From contig NZ_CP187926.1 of assembly GCF_049933045.1 (NCBI RefSeq), forward strand, positions 1,240,001-1,304,000: a DNA stretch of 64,000 nt, written 5' to 3'. Below, piece after piece: positions 8,765-18,370 of the stretch. The notes below the pieces were generated by a model, which saw only the letters and a program-made list of their open reading frames with translations, had not been told where the DNA came from and ran no database searches. This stretch comes from Pseudocolwellia sp049933045. Its GTDB lineage: Bacteria > Pseudomonadota > Gammaproteobacteria > Enterobacterales > Alteromonadaceae. Positions within the stretch are counted from its first letter, which is position 1, and every line of letters starts with the position of its first letter. The translations under genes were made by a program, and so were the position numbers.

Positions 8765-11700
8765 ATGAAAAACGACTTAAAATTTAAAATACTTCTTATT
8801 CTTATCAGTGTTTTCAGCTTTTCCCCTTCAGTTTATGCCGCAACTTGTGGCGCGGGTAGCGATGCGAATGTAAGTGAACTACAGGGTTATACCCAAATCT
8901 ATCAGCTCGATATACTTTCTAATGCCAATTATGCTACTAACACTCCCGCCTATGGTATCGATAATTCAGCAACAACTATTGATAATGGTATTACTCGTAT
9001 TGGTTACTATTTAGAGCTACAAAAGGATGGTAGTTGTGAAACCGAATGGGTTTGGGTATCCATGGATGCTTTTACACAGAATTTAGGTGAAATAGGTGTT
9101 CCTGTTAGTAGTGCTGGAGTTACTTGGCAGCAGTCTATTGATAATATGAATGTAGAGTCAAATGTTGTAGGTGTTGTTACTGGAACTGATATATCTACTG
9201 GTAACATGGAATTTTGGCATCATTGTTATACTAGAGGAAATGATACGTCTGTTCTTAATGCGCGTGATGATTTTTTTGATTTTGGAGATTCATTAAGAGC
9301 CGATAGAACGTCCTGTCACGGTTCTATGCAAGTACATAATTACGGCGAAGCACAAACACTATTTGCTTTTAATGCTTGGGATTCTAATAGAATCGACTCA
9401 ATAGGTATAGGTAATAACACAGGTGGGCACCCAGATTGGACATTTGCAGATAATATAGATGATTACACTCTTAGAAGTATAGAAGTATGGGTTCAGCCAC
9501 TCAATCTTGCCGTACTTGATTTAAATGCCAACGGTGGTATTAATCCAGATACAGGAAATGCTTGGCAAGTAGGAGATGTAGATCAAGTTTACGAAGTTGC
9601 TCGTTATGCCAGTAGCACTCAAGATGCTAACGGTAACATAACAATAATAGATGATAACTTAAGTTTATTTATTGAGGGTAATCTGTGGCAAAAAATAAAC
9701 TTCCCCTACACAGTCACAAAAAACACCGTTATTGAATTTGACTTTCAAAGTACTGAGCAAGGTGAAATTCATGCTATAGGTTTTGATGACGATTTATCTC
9801 AAAGTGAAGATCGTACTTTTATGCTTTATGGTACTCAATCTTGGGGTATAACAGATTTTGATAATTATAGTGGAAGTGGTGTTACACATTACACGATTCC
9901 AGTAGGGCAATTTTATACAGGAAATTTTGACCACCTCTTCTTTATAAATGACAATGATGATAATCCTACGGGAAATAGTACTTACAGTAATATTGTTGTG
10001 TATGAAGCCACTAATATTGACCCTGAAATAGATCAAGGCTGTGACGCTAATACAGGCCTTTTAAATGCTGTAGGTATAAAAATCAACAATGCTGGTACAG
10101 ACGTACAGATAAATACCACTACTGAAGCTTTAGCAATTCATGCTGCTTGGTTAGCTGATGGTTCACCATCAACTGGTTTAATCGATAATGGGAAGTATAA
10201 TGTTGAGGCAAGTGGTTCAAGTACTGTAGATCGTATTGATTTTGGTGGCTCAGAACATGATTTTACAGGTACTTTAGCGTACCCAGGTAATAGTAATGGT
10301 GTAAATGGCAGCAATTTTGTTGTATATACTTCGGGAATACTTAGTTTACCCGCAGGCGATTACACCATTTATGTAGAGAGTGATGATGGATTTAGTTTTG
10401 TTATGGATACTATTGCTGGTGATAGTGTTTCATTCAACAAATTTGGTAGTTCAAACAGTGGCGATGCTAATAAGTTGAGATTTGAGAATCCTACTGGCAA
10501 CTCTAATACAGGTGGTTCTTTTACTTTAAGTCAATATTCCTCTTTTGATATAGCTGCTATGTTTTTTGAACGAGGCGGTGGAGATTATTTAGAAATCTCT
10601 ATTTCTAATGATATACGTACTTCTGCGGCACCTTCGGGTTATGAAATTCTTAGTGCTGGCGCTCTTAATGGTAAAGTTCAATTTGGAGGTTGTTTAATCG
10701 ACCATTATGAGATTATTCATGACGGTCAAGGTTTAACCTGTGCAGTTGAGCCAGTCACCATAAAAGCTTGTATGAATAGTGATTGTTCAACGTTAAGCTC
10801 TGATGAGATAACACTTGATTTGCAAGCCACTAACACATCTACCACGACGACTAAAAAATCTGTAACCTTTATTGGTAGTACTGATCTTGTTGGTGTTAAC
10901 TTTAGTCATACGATTGCTGAAACCCTTAGTTTATCTCTCGCTAATGCAACAGTCATAGCAACAGAGCCTCTTGTTTGTGATGATAGTAGCGGTGCAAGTT
11001 GTAATATAGTCTTCTCAGATACTGGCTTTATTTTTGGAAATGACAATAACAGCTCGCCAATTATACCGACACAACTTTCGGGTAAGCCATCAGATACAGG
11101 TTTTAATGCGGAAAACTTATTTATACAAGCAGTAAGAACTGATGATAATACAGGTTCATGTACTGGCGTTTTTCCTGATGGTGGAGATGTTCCTATTAAC
11201 CTTTCATACACTTGTCATGGTGATAGCAGTGCATGTACGAGTAATTTAGAGCTTACCAACAATGCCACACCGAAAAGTATTACAACAAACGTAACCGAAC
11301 AGTCTTTACGTTTTGATAGTAACTCTACCGCTTATTTTACGCTTAATTACCCTGATGCAGGTAAGCTTACTATTAACGCACAAAAAGATATTGATGTTGA
11401 TGGTTTAGGAGATATTAAAAGCTTCAATTCATCATCAAATGCTTTTGTTGTTCGTCCCTTTGGTGTTCAATTAGACTTCAGCCAAGATACGAATAGTGCT
11501 AATGCATTAGCTTCTAGCACATCAGAAAGTGACTTCAAAAAAGCAGGTGAAACTTTTTCATTAAGAGCTATAGCGAAACAATGGGTTGCAGGTCAAGATG
11601 TCGATAATGACGGGGTTCCTGATTTTTTTGCAGGTAGCTTTACCGACTTAAGCGCTAATGCCATTGCTAATCATTTTGATAATGAACAATTAAGTGTAAT

Positions 11701-12943
11701 CAGAACCTTATTTTTACCTGATCCTACAACGGCAAATGTTGGTGCTCTCACAACTGAAACAAGTAACACTTTTAATGGCAGTATTTTAGATAATAATTAC
11801 AACTTCTCGGAAGTAGGGATTATTCATCTATCTGCATCATTGACTGATAGTGACTATATTGGTGGTGGCGATATACAAGGCTACATTGCGAATGTTGGGC
11901 GTTTTACTCCTGCTTATTTTATTCAAACGGTTGATAGTCATGGTAGTTTGAATGGTAACCATGGACCCGATGCTGCTTGTATTATTAATGACTGGGCATA
12001 TTCTGGTCAAGAAACTGATAGTGATGGCAGCATAAGGTATGACTCATTATCAGCTCCTAAGGCTTTAATAACAGCTTACAATGCAGCAGGCAATATTACA
12101 GAAAACTATACAGCATCAGGCTTTATGAAACTGGAAGCAGCTGATGTCACTATAGATGAACCAAAGGAAGATTTTGAGAAACCTCGTATTACTCCTGACG
12201 TTATCGATGAAAAAGTTAACATAGCATCTCAGATGAGTGAAGGTGATTTGTCTTCAACAGTTGATGCAGGTGTATTAAGTTATGAATTTAATTTAACAGA
12301 TAACTTTATTTATGAGCATAACGAACATTCATTATATGCTCCTTTTCCTGCAAAAATACCTTTCGTGGTTAGCCAAGTAGAGGATGAAGATGGTATTAAT
12401 TTATATAGTGGCTCTGACGTTAGTATCATGGCTACAGAATTAATTTTAACTGAAGGTGTTGAAGTACTATTTGGTCGCTGGAAAATTGAAAATAGCTTTG
12501 GGCCAGAAACTTCAAACTTATTAATGCCAATGTCTGTTGAAGAATATAATGGCACTGCATTTATTACTAACGTTGAAGAAAGTTGTATTAACGGAACGTT
12601 AGGTAATAAGTTCACATCAGGAGCTGTTGGAAGTGGAGGTTTATCTGTATGGGATTATCGCTTGGTAGATATTAATACTAGCGATAATTTACTCACCAGC
12701 GATAGTAATGCAAGTGTAAGTGCTGATAATACTTTTGAAAACGGTATTTACCGAGAGTTCTTTTTATCCGCGCCATTGGGAAATAAACAAGGTTCGCTTA
12801 ACGTCGAATATCAAGTACCGCCATGGCTTCAGTTTGATTGGGATGGCGATGGTACACATGACAACAATCCTTTTGCCACAGCAACGTTTGGAGTCTTCAG
12901 AGGCAACGATAGAATAATATATATACGAGAAGTTTTTAATTAA
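8765..12943 (+). CDS. MshQ-like secreted protein (DUF6701 C-terminus, PA14-like middle)
   Basis: I prefer the ATG at 8765 (preceded by TTAGGA, 11 bp away) to the ATG at 8738, because it gives a clean signal peptide MKNDLKFKILLILISVFSFS...VYA and a 1392-residue protein. Around residues 465-620 is a PA14-like beta domain (LPAGDYTIYVESDDGFSFVMD). The C-terminal half resembles MshQ of MSHA type IV pilus loci, including the terminal signature VPPWLQFDWDGDGTHDNNP...ATFGVFRGNDRIIYIRE. MshQ proteins are thought to be pilus-associated adhesins. Here no other MSHA pilus gene is nearby, so it is an orphan copy. The N-terminal 450 residues contain further beta-rich repeats I cannot name. Confidence 0.8.
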   Translation: MKNDLKFKILLILISVFSFSPSVYAATCGAGSDANVSELQGYTQIYQLDILSNANYATNTPAYGIDNSATTIDNGITRIGYYLELQKDGSCETEWVWVSMDAFTQNLGEIGVPVSSAGVTWQQSIDNMNVESNVVGVVTGTDISTGNMEFWHHCYTRGNDTSVLNARDDFFDFGDSLRADRTSCHGSMQVHNYGEAQTLFAFNAWDSNRIDSIGIGNNTGGHPDWTFADNIDDYTLRSIEVWVQPLNLAVLDLNANGGINPDTGNAWQVGDVDQVYEVARYASSTQDANGNITIIDDNLSLFIEGNLWQKINFPYTVTKNTVIEFDFQSTEQGEIHAIGFDDDLSQSEDRTFMLYGTQSWGITDFDNYSGSGVTHYTIPVGQFYTGNFDHLFFINDNDDNPTGNSTYSNIVVYEATNIDPEIDQGCDANTGLLNAVGIKINNAGTDVQINTTTEALAIHAAWLADGSPSTGLIDNGKYNVEASGSSTVDRIDFGGSEHDFTGTLAYPGNSNGVNGSNFVVYTSGILSLPAGDYTIYVESDDGFSFVMDTIAGDSVSFNKFGSSNSGDANKLRFENPTGNSNTGGSFTLSQYSSFDIAAMFFERGGGDYLEISISNDIRTSAAPSGYEILSAGALNGKVQFGGCLIDHYEIIHDGQGLTCAVEPVTIKACMNSDCSTLSSDEITLDLQATNTSTTTTKKSVTFIGSTDLVGVNFSHTIAETLSLSLANATVIATEPLVCDDSSGASCNIVFSDTGFIFGNDNNSSPIIPTQLSGKPSDTGFNAENLFIQAVRTDDNTGSCTGVFPDGGDVPINLSYTCHGDSSACTSNLELTNNATPKSITTNVTEQSLRFDSNSTAYFTLNYPDAGKLTINAQKDIDVDGLGDIKSFNSSSNAFVVRPFGVQLDFSQDTNSANALASSTSESDFKKAGETFSLRAIAKQWVAGQDVDNDGVPDFFAGSFTDLSANAIANHFDNEQLSVIRTLFLPDPTTANVGALTTETSNTFNGSILDNNYNFSEVGIIHLSASLTDSDYIGGGDIQGYIANVGRFTPAYFIQTVDSHGSLNGNHGPDAACIINDWAYSGQETDSDGSIRYDSLSAPKALITAYNAAGNITENYTASGFMKLEAADVTIDEPKEDFEKPRITPDVIDEKVNIASQMSEGDLSSTVDAGVLSYEFNLTDNFIYEHNEHSLYAPFPAKIPFVVSQVEDEDGINLYSGSDVSIMATELILTEGVEVLFGRWKIENSFGPETSNLLMPMSVEEYNGTAFITNVEESCINGTLGNKFTSGAVGSGGLSVWDYRLVDINTSDNLLTSDSNASVSADNTFENGIYREFFLSAPLGNKQGSLNVEYQVPPWLQFDWDGDGTHDNNPFATATFGVFRGNDRIIYIREVFN

Positions 12944-13001
12944 TTTGGTTAATACATTCAGGTAATAAGGGGATGTAACAAGAAGAGGTCATATTATTAA
13001 T

Positions 13002-13037
13002 GCTAAAACAGATTAAGTAAATTTAACCTGTTTTAGC
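13002..13037. terminator. Weak bidirectional hairpin between convergent genes
   Basis: GCTAAAACAG at 13002 pairs with CTGTTTTAGC at 13028-13037, with further pairing inside after one mismatch. It sits between the convergent MshQ-like gene and uspE; the T-tract is poor, so termination strength is uncertain. Confidence 0.45.
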
Positions 13038-13061
13038 CTAGCGGTAGTTAAATGTGAGCCG

Positions 13062-13991
13062 TTATTGAGCTAGAGGTGAAACATAACCATCAGGCTTTAA
13101 GGCTAAAACATCACAGTTTAAACGATCAAGTACATGCTCAGCAGTATTACCAATTAACGTAGCTGACAATCCAGTTCTTCCTATTGTGCCTAAAATCACT
13201 AATTCAGCATCAATTTCGTTGGCAACGTCTTCAATAACGTCTTCAGGCAAACCTTCTTCAATATGTGTTTTATCTTCGGCTATATTGTATTTCTCACAAT
13301 GTGAAGCCATGGCTTTTTGATGATGAGTTAACATACCTGTATTGTATTCGTTGGCATTAAATTCAGGGATTTCTATAGCTATATTGATCGGTGTGCCAGG
13401 GAATGAATTGACCAAATGAACATTTGCATTAATAGTTTTAGCTAATGCGTTAGCATGATCTGTTATTTTGTGATTAAGTGAACGATGCTCTTCTTCATCA
13501 CTACCTGCATTAATTGCTGCAAGAATATTACCTTTTTCAGGCCACAAGTGATCTTTCACTAATAAAACAGGACACGGGCACTTTCTAAGAATATGCCAAT
13601 CGGTAGGAGTGAAGATAACCGACTTCAACTTATCGTGCTCGTGAGTACCTTTAATAACAATATCGTGTTTATGCTCTAGCACTTCATTGATAATTGATTC
13701 AAAAGGGCGGTTGTGCCACACAACTTTGGTATGAATGGTTAGACCGTGCGTGTTTAAATCGCTAACCAGTTTATTTATCCACTCATGGCGATCATCTATA
13801 ACCGTTTGGCGCATAGATTCGCGTTCATCGCTAGACAGCATAGTTGTCATCTCATAAGAGAAGTCGAATATAGATAAGAACGCCGTTATAGTCGCATTAG
13901 TATGTTGAGCAAGTTCAATGCTGCGTTTTAATGCTTTTTGATCGTCAGTGGTAGGGTCAATAACCGTAAGTATATTTTGATATTGATTCAT
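13062..13991 (-). CDS. uspE: Universal stress protein E
   Basis: A 309-residue cytoplasmic protein with two tandem UspA domains (about 1-150 and 155-305). The second carries the nucleotide-binding-type G-x2-G-x9-G-S/T-like pattern LGTIGRTGLSATLIGNTAEHVL. UspE proteins act in stress resistance, motility and aggregation. As in E. coli and Shewanella, it lies directly downstream of fnr. A TTGTT-TGAA-ATCAA FNR-type box lies 64-77 bp before the start, with a TATACT/TATAAT -10 region between, suggesting induction when oxygen falls. Confidence 0.93.
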   Translation of the reverse strand: MNQYQNILTVIDPTTDDQKALKRSIELAQHTNATITAFLSIFDFSYEMTTMLSSDERESMRQTVIDDRHEWINKLVSDLNTHGLTIHTKVVWHNRPFESIINEVLEHKHDIVIKGTHEHDKLKSVIFTPTDWHILRKCPCPVLLVKDHLWPEKGNILAAINAGSDEEEHRSLNHKITDHANALAKTINANVHLVNSFPGTPINIAIEIPEFNANEYNTGMLTHHQKAMASHCEKYNIAEDKTHIEEGLPEDVIEDVANEIDAELVILGTIGRTGLSATLIGNTAEHVLDRLNCDVLALKPDGYVSPLAQ

Positions 13992-14054
13992 AATAATAAC
14001 TCCAAATTCTCTACTTTACTCATTATAAGTATAGGGTAAGTTTGATATTTTTTA

Positions 14055-14068
14055 TTGTTTGAAATCAA
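14055..14068 (-). promoter_or_regulatory. FNR-type box in front of uspE
   Basis: TTGTTTGAAATCAA matches 9 of 10 conserved positions of TTGAT-N4-ATCAA and overlaps the stop codon of fnr. On the minus strand a TATACT hexamer (14033-14028) and a TATAAT hexamer (14027-14022) lie downstream, which puts the box centre near -40.5 or -46.5. The first value is close to the -41.5 of a class II FNR-activated promoter. Confidence 0.6.
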
Positions 14069-14793
14069 TCTACTTTCAATTGAGCAATTTCTTTCAAGCC
14101 ATCAGCATCTTTAATGGTAATTAACTTTCCTTCAACACCAATTAATTCATTCTTATTAAAACGATTGAGTAAACGACTAATGGTTTCAACAGTAAGACCA
14201 ATATAATTGCCAATATCACTTCGCGTCATCGTTAAACGAAACTCTGATGGTGAAAAACCACGCTTTTGAAATCTACTACTTAAAGTGCTGATGAAAGTCG
14301 CTAAGCGTTGTTCTGCATTTTTATGATTAAGTAACATAAGCATTTCTTGATCTGAACAGATCTCCATACTCATCATTCTTAACATTTGCTTTTTCAGCTT
14401 AGGCATATCATTTGAAAGTTCATCTAAGGTGTTATAGGGAATTTCACATACCATTGAGGTTTCTAGTGCAGAAGCAAAACTAGGATGTTCTGAGTTAGCA
14501 ATAGCGTCAAAACCAAGCAAATCACCAGCTAAGTGAAAGCCTGTTATTTGTTGATCACCTTTCTCATCTATTTTATATGTTTTGAATGTACCTGAGCGAA
14601 CAGCGTATAACGACTTCATTTCATCGCCACTTTGAAAAAGCTTCTCGCCTTTATGGATAGGTTTTTTGCGGTCAATAATGTTGTCGAGAGAATTTAATTC
14701 TTCTTCATTCAAAGAAAAAGGGAGGCATAACTCACTAATACTACAATTCTGACAGTGAATATGTGATTTGAACGCAGGCTGCTTACTTTCCAT
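14065..14793 (-). CDS. fnr: FNR-family oxygen-sensing transcription regulator
   Basis: A 242-residue CRP/FNR protein (EtrA/FNR). The N-terminus has CQNCSISELC, giving Cys20, Cys23 and Cys29, and a fourth Cys lies in SMVCEIPY; together these bind the [4Fe-4S] oxygen sensor. The C-terminal helix-turn-helix contains the recognition motif ETISRLLNRF, whose E-x2-S-R reads TTGAT half-sites. Its place between a SafE-like gene of the cbb3 block and uspE is conserved in related bacteria. A near-perfect FNR box 20-33 bp before the start suggests autoregulation. Confidence 0.95.
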   Translation of the reverse strand: MESKQPAFKSHIHCQNCSISELCLPFSLNEEELNSLDNIIDRKKPIHKGEKLFQSGDEMKSLYAVRSGTFKTYKIDEKGDQQITGFHLAGDLLGFDAIANSEHPSFASALETSMVCEIPYNTLDELSNDMPKLKKQMLRMMSMEICSDQEMLMLLNHKNAEQRLATFISTLSSRFQKRGFSPSEFRLTMTRSDIGNYIGLTVETISRLLNRFNKNELIGVEGKLITIKDADGLKEIAQLKVD

Positions 14794-14812
14794 GTGTATC
14801 CATATTTAATAC

Positions 14813-14826
14813 ATGATTAAGATCAA
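14813..14826 (-). promoter_or_regulatory. FNR-type box in front of fnr
   Basis: On the minus strand TTGATCTTAATCAT, a 9-of-10 match to TTGAT-N4-ATCAA, ends 20 bp before the fnr start codon. So close to the start it would sit at or just after the promoter -10 region, the position expected for negative autoregulation, as known for E. coli fnr. Confidence 0.65.
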
Positions 14827-14859
14827 ATGATATTAGAACAGGGCAAAATATGCAATCGG

Positions 14860-15519
14860 TTAACGTAATAGATACAAACTATAAACACCATAAAAGATAA
14901 GGCTTAACGCCATAAACTTTCTAAATGTAGGATGGATAAGCAGAGTTTTAGCTTTTATAAAACTGTACGACATAATAAGTAAAGCGGGTAAAGTGCCTAA
15001 ACCAAAAAATGTCATGATTAAAGCCCCTTTAGTCACATCACCACTCGCTAATGACCAAGTCAGCATCGAGTAGATTAATCCACAAGGTAGCCAACCCCAT
15101 AAAGCACCTAAGCCGAGTGCTTTAGCTGGAGAGTTTACAGGGATAAGTTGTTTTGAATAAGGTGATAAATAACGCCAAATAAACTTACCTAAACGCTCAA
15201 TTCTGTATAACCACATTAACCATTTGCCAATATATAAACCTAAAAATATCAGAAATATGGCTGATACCATACGCAAACCACTTAAAGGCACACCTATGTT
15301 TTTTGCAGCTACTGAGCCAGTAAAGCCAACAATAGCGCCAATAAGCGAGTAAGAAAGTATTCTGCCAAGGTTATAACAAATAACTAATAGAGTTTTCGAG
15401 TATGACGAGTCTTTAGGTAAAGCCGAGGTTAACATAGAGGTGATGCCACCACACATGCCTAAACAGTGCCCTGAGCCCAATATACCAATAACAAATGCTG
15501 AAAAGTAATCAATATCCAT
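14860..15519 (-). CDS. Sulfite exporter TauE/SafE-type membrane protein of the cbb3 block
   Basis: A 219-residue inner-membrane protein with six helices and the N-terminal signature GSGHCLGMCGG, plus a central LGLGALWGWLPCGLIYSML motif. This branch of the family (HupE/UreJ_2 or DsbD-like fold) lies beside ccoS, ccoI and fnr in many gammaproteobacteria; the paired Cys residues suggest metal or thiol handling linked to oxidase copper supply, which is inference. Its ATG overlaps the ccoS stop codon (TAATG), so translation is likely coupled. Confidence 0.8.
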   Translation of the reverse strand: MDIDYFSAFVIGILGSGHCLGMCGGITSMLTSALPKDSSYSKTLLVICYNLGRILSYSLIGAIVGFTGSVAAKNIGVPLSGLRMVSAIFLIFLGLYIGKWLMWLYRIERLGKFIWRYLSPYSKQLIPVNSPAKALGLGALWGWLPCGLIYSMLTWSLASGDVTKGALIMTFFGLGTLPALLIMSYSFIKAKTLLIHPTFRKFMALSLIFYGVYSLYLLR

Positions 15520-15783
15520 TAATTATCTTTTGATTGCTTATCTGGGCTTTGAGAGGATGTTGTGTTATTTACTGACGCTTGTTCTGCTGTTTGTAAATCT
15601 GATGAGTTGCTTTTTGTAATGCTTTCATCAGAACTGTTTTCTTTTTCGTCATCAAATAAAATGCTCAGACCTTGCTTCTCAAGATCATCAAACTGTTCTG
15701 TTTTAACTGCCCAGAAAAAAAAGGTAAAGACCGATAGCGGTTAAAAGTACGGCAATAGGAATTAATACGTAAATTATGCTCAT
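15519..15783 (-). pseudogene. ccoS: ccoS, cbb3 oxidase assembly protein, with a one-base frameshift
   Basis: Reading from the ATG at 15783 gives MSIIYVLIPIAVLLTAIGLY, the typical CcoS membrane helix, then LFFLGS and a stop. Shifting frame once in the run of eight A on the plus strand (15715-15722, T8 in the gene) restores FFWAVKTEQFDDLEKQG...FDDE, the classic CcoS sequence, to a stop overlapping the next gene; total span 265 bp, one more than a multiple of three. CcoS is needed for haem/copper insertion into CcoN. A base-calling error in the homopolymer, a slippage-restored frame or a real mutation are all possible. The gene starts 3 bp after ccoI. Confidence 0.85.
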
Positions 15784-15786
15784 TGA

Positions 15787-18237
15787 TTATCTCTTATCGC
15801 TAGTTTCATGTTTTTTACTTAATAAGCGCAGTGAGTTAGTCACTACTAATATAGAACTTGCCGACATACCAATAACAGCCATATAAGGTGTAATGTAGCC
15901 TGACATAGCAAGTGGTAATACGATGGCATTATAGCCGAAAGCCCATAAATAGTTTTGCCAAATAATTCGCTTGGTTTTAACTGCAATAGCTTTCAATGAA
16001 GTGATATTACTTAAGTTGCTGTTAAGGAGAATAATATCAGCACCATTTTTAGCAATATCAGTGCCACTACCCATAGCTATAGAGATATGAGCTGCACCAA
16101 ATACAGGAGTATCGTTAACGCCATCACCCACCATAGCAACTACATGATTACTCTGTTTTGCTTTTAATAATTCAACTTTGTTTTCAGCACTTAAATTACT
16201 ATGAATTTCTGATAGCTGTAAAACCTTTTGCGTTTTTTCACAGCCAGTTTGATTATCGCCTGACAACATAAGTGTTGAAATTTTTTGCTTATGCAGCTGA
16301 CTAATTAATTCTGGAGCGTTGTTTCTGATGTTATCGTCTAAATAAAATGCTGCAATTAGGCGATTATTCTCCACAAGTACACACTGAGCTGTCATTACAT
16401 TTTTGAGCTTATCGGCTTCTGACGCCGTTAAATTTTCTAACAACCAGCTAGGGCGTCCTATTTGGTAAGCTTTATCTTGATAAATACCTGAAACACCTGA
16501 GCTAGCAGTAACTTTTATTTGCGTAACATTAAGTGAGAAATCTCGATACTGCACAAAAGCCTTGGCAATAGGATGTTCAGAATGTGACTCTAAACCAGCA
16601 GCTAATGCGAGTACTTGTTCTTTATTCATGTCCTGAACAAATAACTCAATATTACTCACAGTAAACTCGCCTGTGGTTAACGTACCTGTTTTATCAAAAG
16701 CGAAGCAATTAACATTAGGTAATGTTTCCATTACATGAGCTGACTTTATCAAAATGCCTTTGTTATTGAGTGTTACCGTTGCACACGTTAATGCGGTTGG
16801 TGTTGCTAACGATAAAGCACAAGGGCAGGTTGCTACTAATACTGAAAGGGTGATCCAAAAGGCTTCTTCAGGATGATGAATATTCCAATAAATAGCGGTG
16901 GCGATAGACGTTAGCAAAATAGTCGCAACAAAGTACTGGGCGATCTTATCTGATAATTTAGCTAACCTGGGTTTATGGGCTTGAGATGATTCACTTAAAC
17001 GTATCATCTGGTTTAAAAACGAATGTTGGTTCTCTTTTTTTACTTCAACAGTCATGTTGCCATCACCATTAATTGTGCCTGCTAATACGGTATCGCCAAC
17101 GTTTTTAGCCACAGGCGTTTGTTCACCTGAAAGCATCGACTCATTAATATGACTCGTTCCTGAAATAATAATACCGTCAGCAGGAACTGTTTCTCCAGGT
17201 TTTACTAATACTAAATCAAATTTCTTTAAATGCTTTGCTGCAATAAGTTCTTCTTGCTGAGCTGCATCAGTATTAGCGTCGTTCAACGTTAACTTAGTGG
17301 CTGTCATCGGCATAAGTTTTAGCAAATTTGCCGAAACATGTGAGGCGCGCATTCTTGCTCTGAACTCTAAGAATTTACCGATAAGTAACAAGAAAGTGAA
17401 CATAGCAACAGACTCAAAATAAACTTCACCTTGTTGACTAACTGTTGCCCAAACACTGGCCGAAAAAGCCAGAGATATAGCTATAGATACAGGAACATCC
17501 ATGGAAAGACGTTTCATTTTTAATGTGTTGATTGCGCTTCTATAAAATGGAAATGCACCATAAGTCACAATAGGTAGCGTTAATATCAAGCTAGCCCAGC
17601 GTAAATAAATTGAGTTGTATTCAGTCATGTCAGAAAATGCACCGAAGTATAATCCGACGGCAATCATCAGCACTTGCATCATTAAAATGCCCGAAACACC
17701 TAAGCGTTTGATGAATGATTTACTTTGCGCTTTATTTAATTCTTCAACTCGGCTGGCTTTGAAGGGAAGGGCTTTGTAGCCAATACTGTCGATACGTTTG
17801 AGGATATCACTTAATTTAACTTTTTCATCTTGCCATTTTACTGTTGCACGCTGCGTTGTCGCATTAACCGTTATAGAAAGAATACCGACAGTTTTCGATA
17901 ACTGCATTTCGATTAGCCAAGCACAGGCAGCACAACTTATACCATCTATGGTAAGAATGGCTTCTTTGTATTCGTCGGTTTTGTAGGTGAATTCGTCTTG
18001 TAGGCTTTCATCATCTAACAGCATATTTCGTTTTAGCTGTTGTGGTATAAGCTGTTCACCTTTTTGTGCTGGCTCCGTTCTAAAACGGTAATAATCAGTT
18101 AATTTGTTTTCAACAATAACCATAGCAACGGCTTCACAACCATTACAACACATAGGTTGAGAAATATTGTCGATTTTAACTGATAAGTTTATCCCTTTAG
18201 GAATAATTTCACCGCAATGAAAACACAAAGATGACAT
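15787..18237 (-). CDS. ccoI: Copper-exporting P1B ATPase for cbb3 oxidase assembly (CcoI/FixI)
   Basis: An 816-residue inner-membrane ATPase that moves copper to the periplasm for cytochrome oxidase maturation. It has the N-terminal CFHCGE and CCNGC cysteine clusters, a heavy-metal-associated domain with GISCAACAW near residue 95, the ion-channel motif CPC (ATCPCAL), the phosphorylation motif DKTGT and the hinge MVGDGVND. Eight membrane helices are expected. The extra CCNGC zinc-ribbon-like N-terminus is characteristic of the CcoI/FixI branch as opposed to CopA. It sits between ccoH and ccoS. Confidence 0.95.
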   Translation of the reverse strand: MSSLCFHCGEIIPKGINLSVKIDNISQPMCCNGCEAVAMVIVENKLTDYYRFRTEPAQKGEQLIPQQLKRNMLLDDESLQDEFTYKTDEYKEAILTIDGISCAACAWLIEMQLSKTVGILSITVNATTQRATVKWQDEKVKLSDILKRIDSIGYKALPFKASRVEELNKAQSKSFIKRLGVSGILMMQVLMIAVGLYFGAFSDMTEYNSIYLRWASLILTLPIVTYGAFPFYRSAINTLKMKRLSMDVPVSIAISLAFSASVWATVSQQGEVYFESVAMFTFLLLIGKFLEFRARMRASHVSANLLKLMPMTATKLTLNDANTDAAQQEELIAAKHLKKFDLVLVKPGETVPADGIIISGTSHINESMLSGEQTPVAKNVGDTVLAGTINGDGNMTVEVKKENQHSFLNQMIRLSESSQAHKPRLAKLSDKIAQYFVATILLTSIATAIYWNIHHPEEAFWITLSVLVATCPCALSLATPTALTCATVTLNNKGILIKSAHVMETLPNVNCFAFDKTGTLTTGEFTVSNIELFVQDMNKEQVLALAAGLESHSEHPIAKAFVQYRDFSLNVTQIKVTASSGVSGIYQDKAYQIGRPSWLLENLTASEADKLKNVMTAQCVLVENNRLIAAFYLDDNIRNNAPELISQLHKQKISTLMLSGDNQTGCEKTQKVLQLSEIHSNLSAENKVELLKAKQSNHVVAMVGDGVNDTPVFGAAHISIAMGSGTDIAKNGADIILLNSNLSNITSLKAIAVKTKRIIWQNYLWAFGYNAIVLPLAMSGYITPYMAVIGMSASSILVVTNSLRLLSKKHETSDKR

Positions 18238-18370
18238 AAGATTTTAACTTGTTTATATGATTAGCTATATGACGGTTAACTAGCTGTGTAACACTTGTTA
18301 TAGATAAGCTGACAATTAATACCAGAGTGATTAGTTAATCTAGCAACTCTGATATTAATGATATTTTTAC

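Noticed and set aside
15562..15744. 60-residue plus-strand open frame inside ccoS
   Set aside because: It lies antisense to the clear CcoS coding sequence and has no ribosome site or recognisable product; it is a shadow frame.
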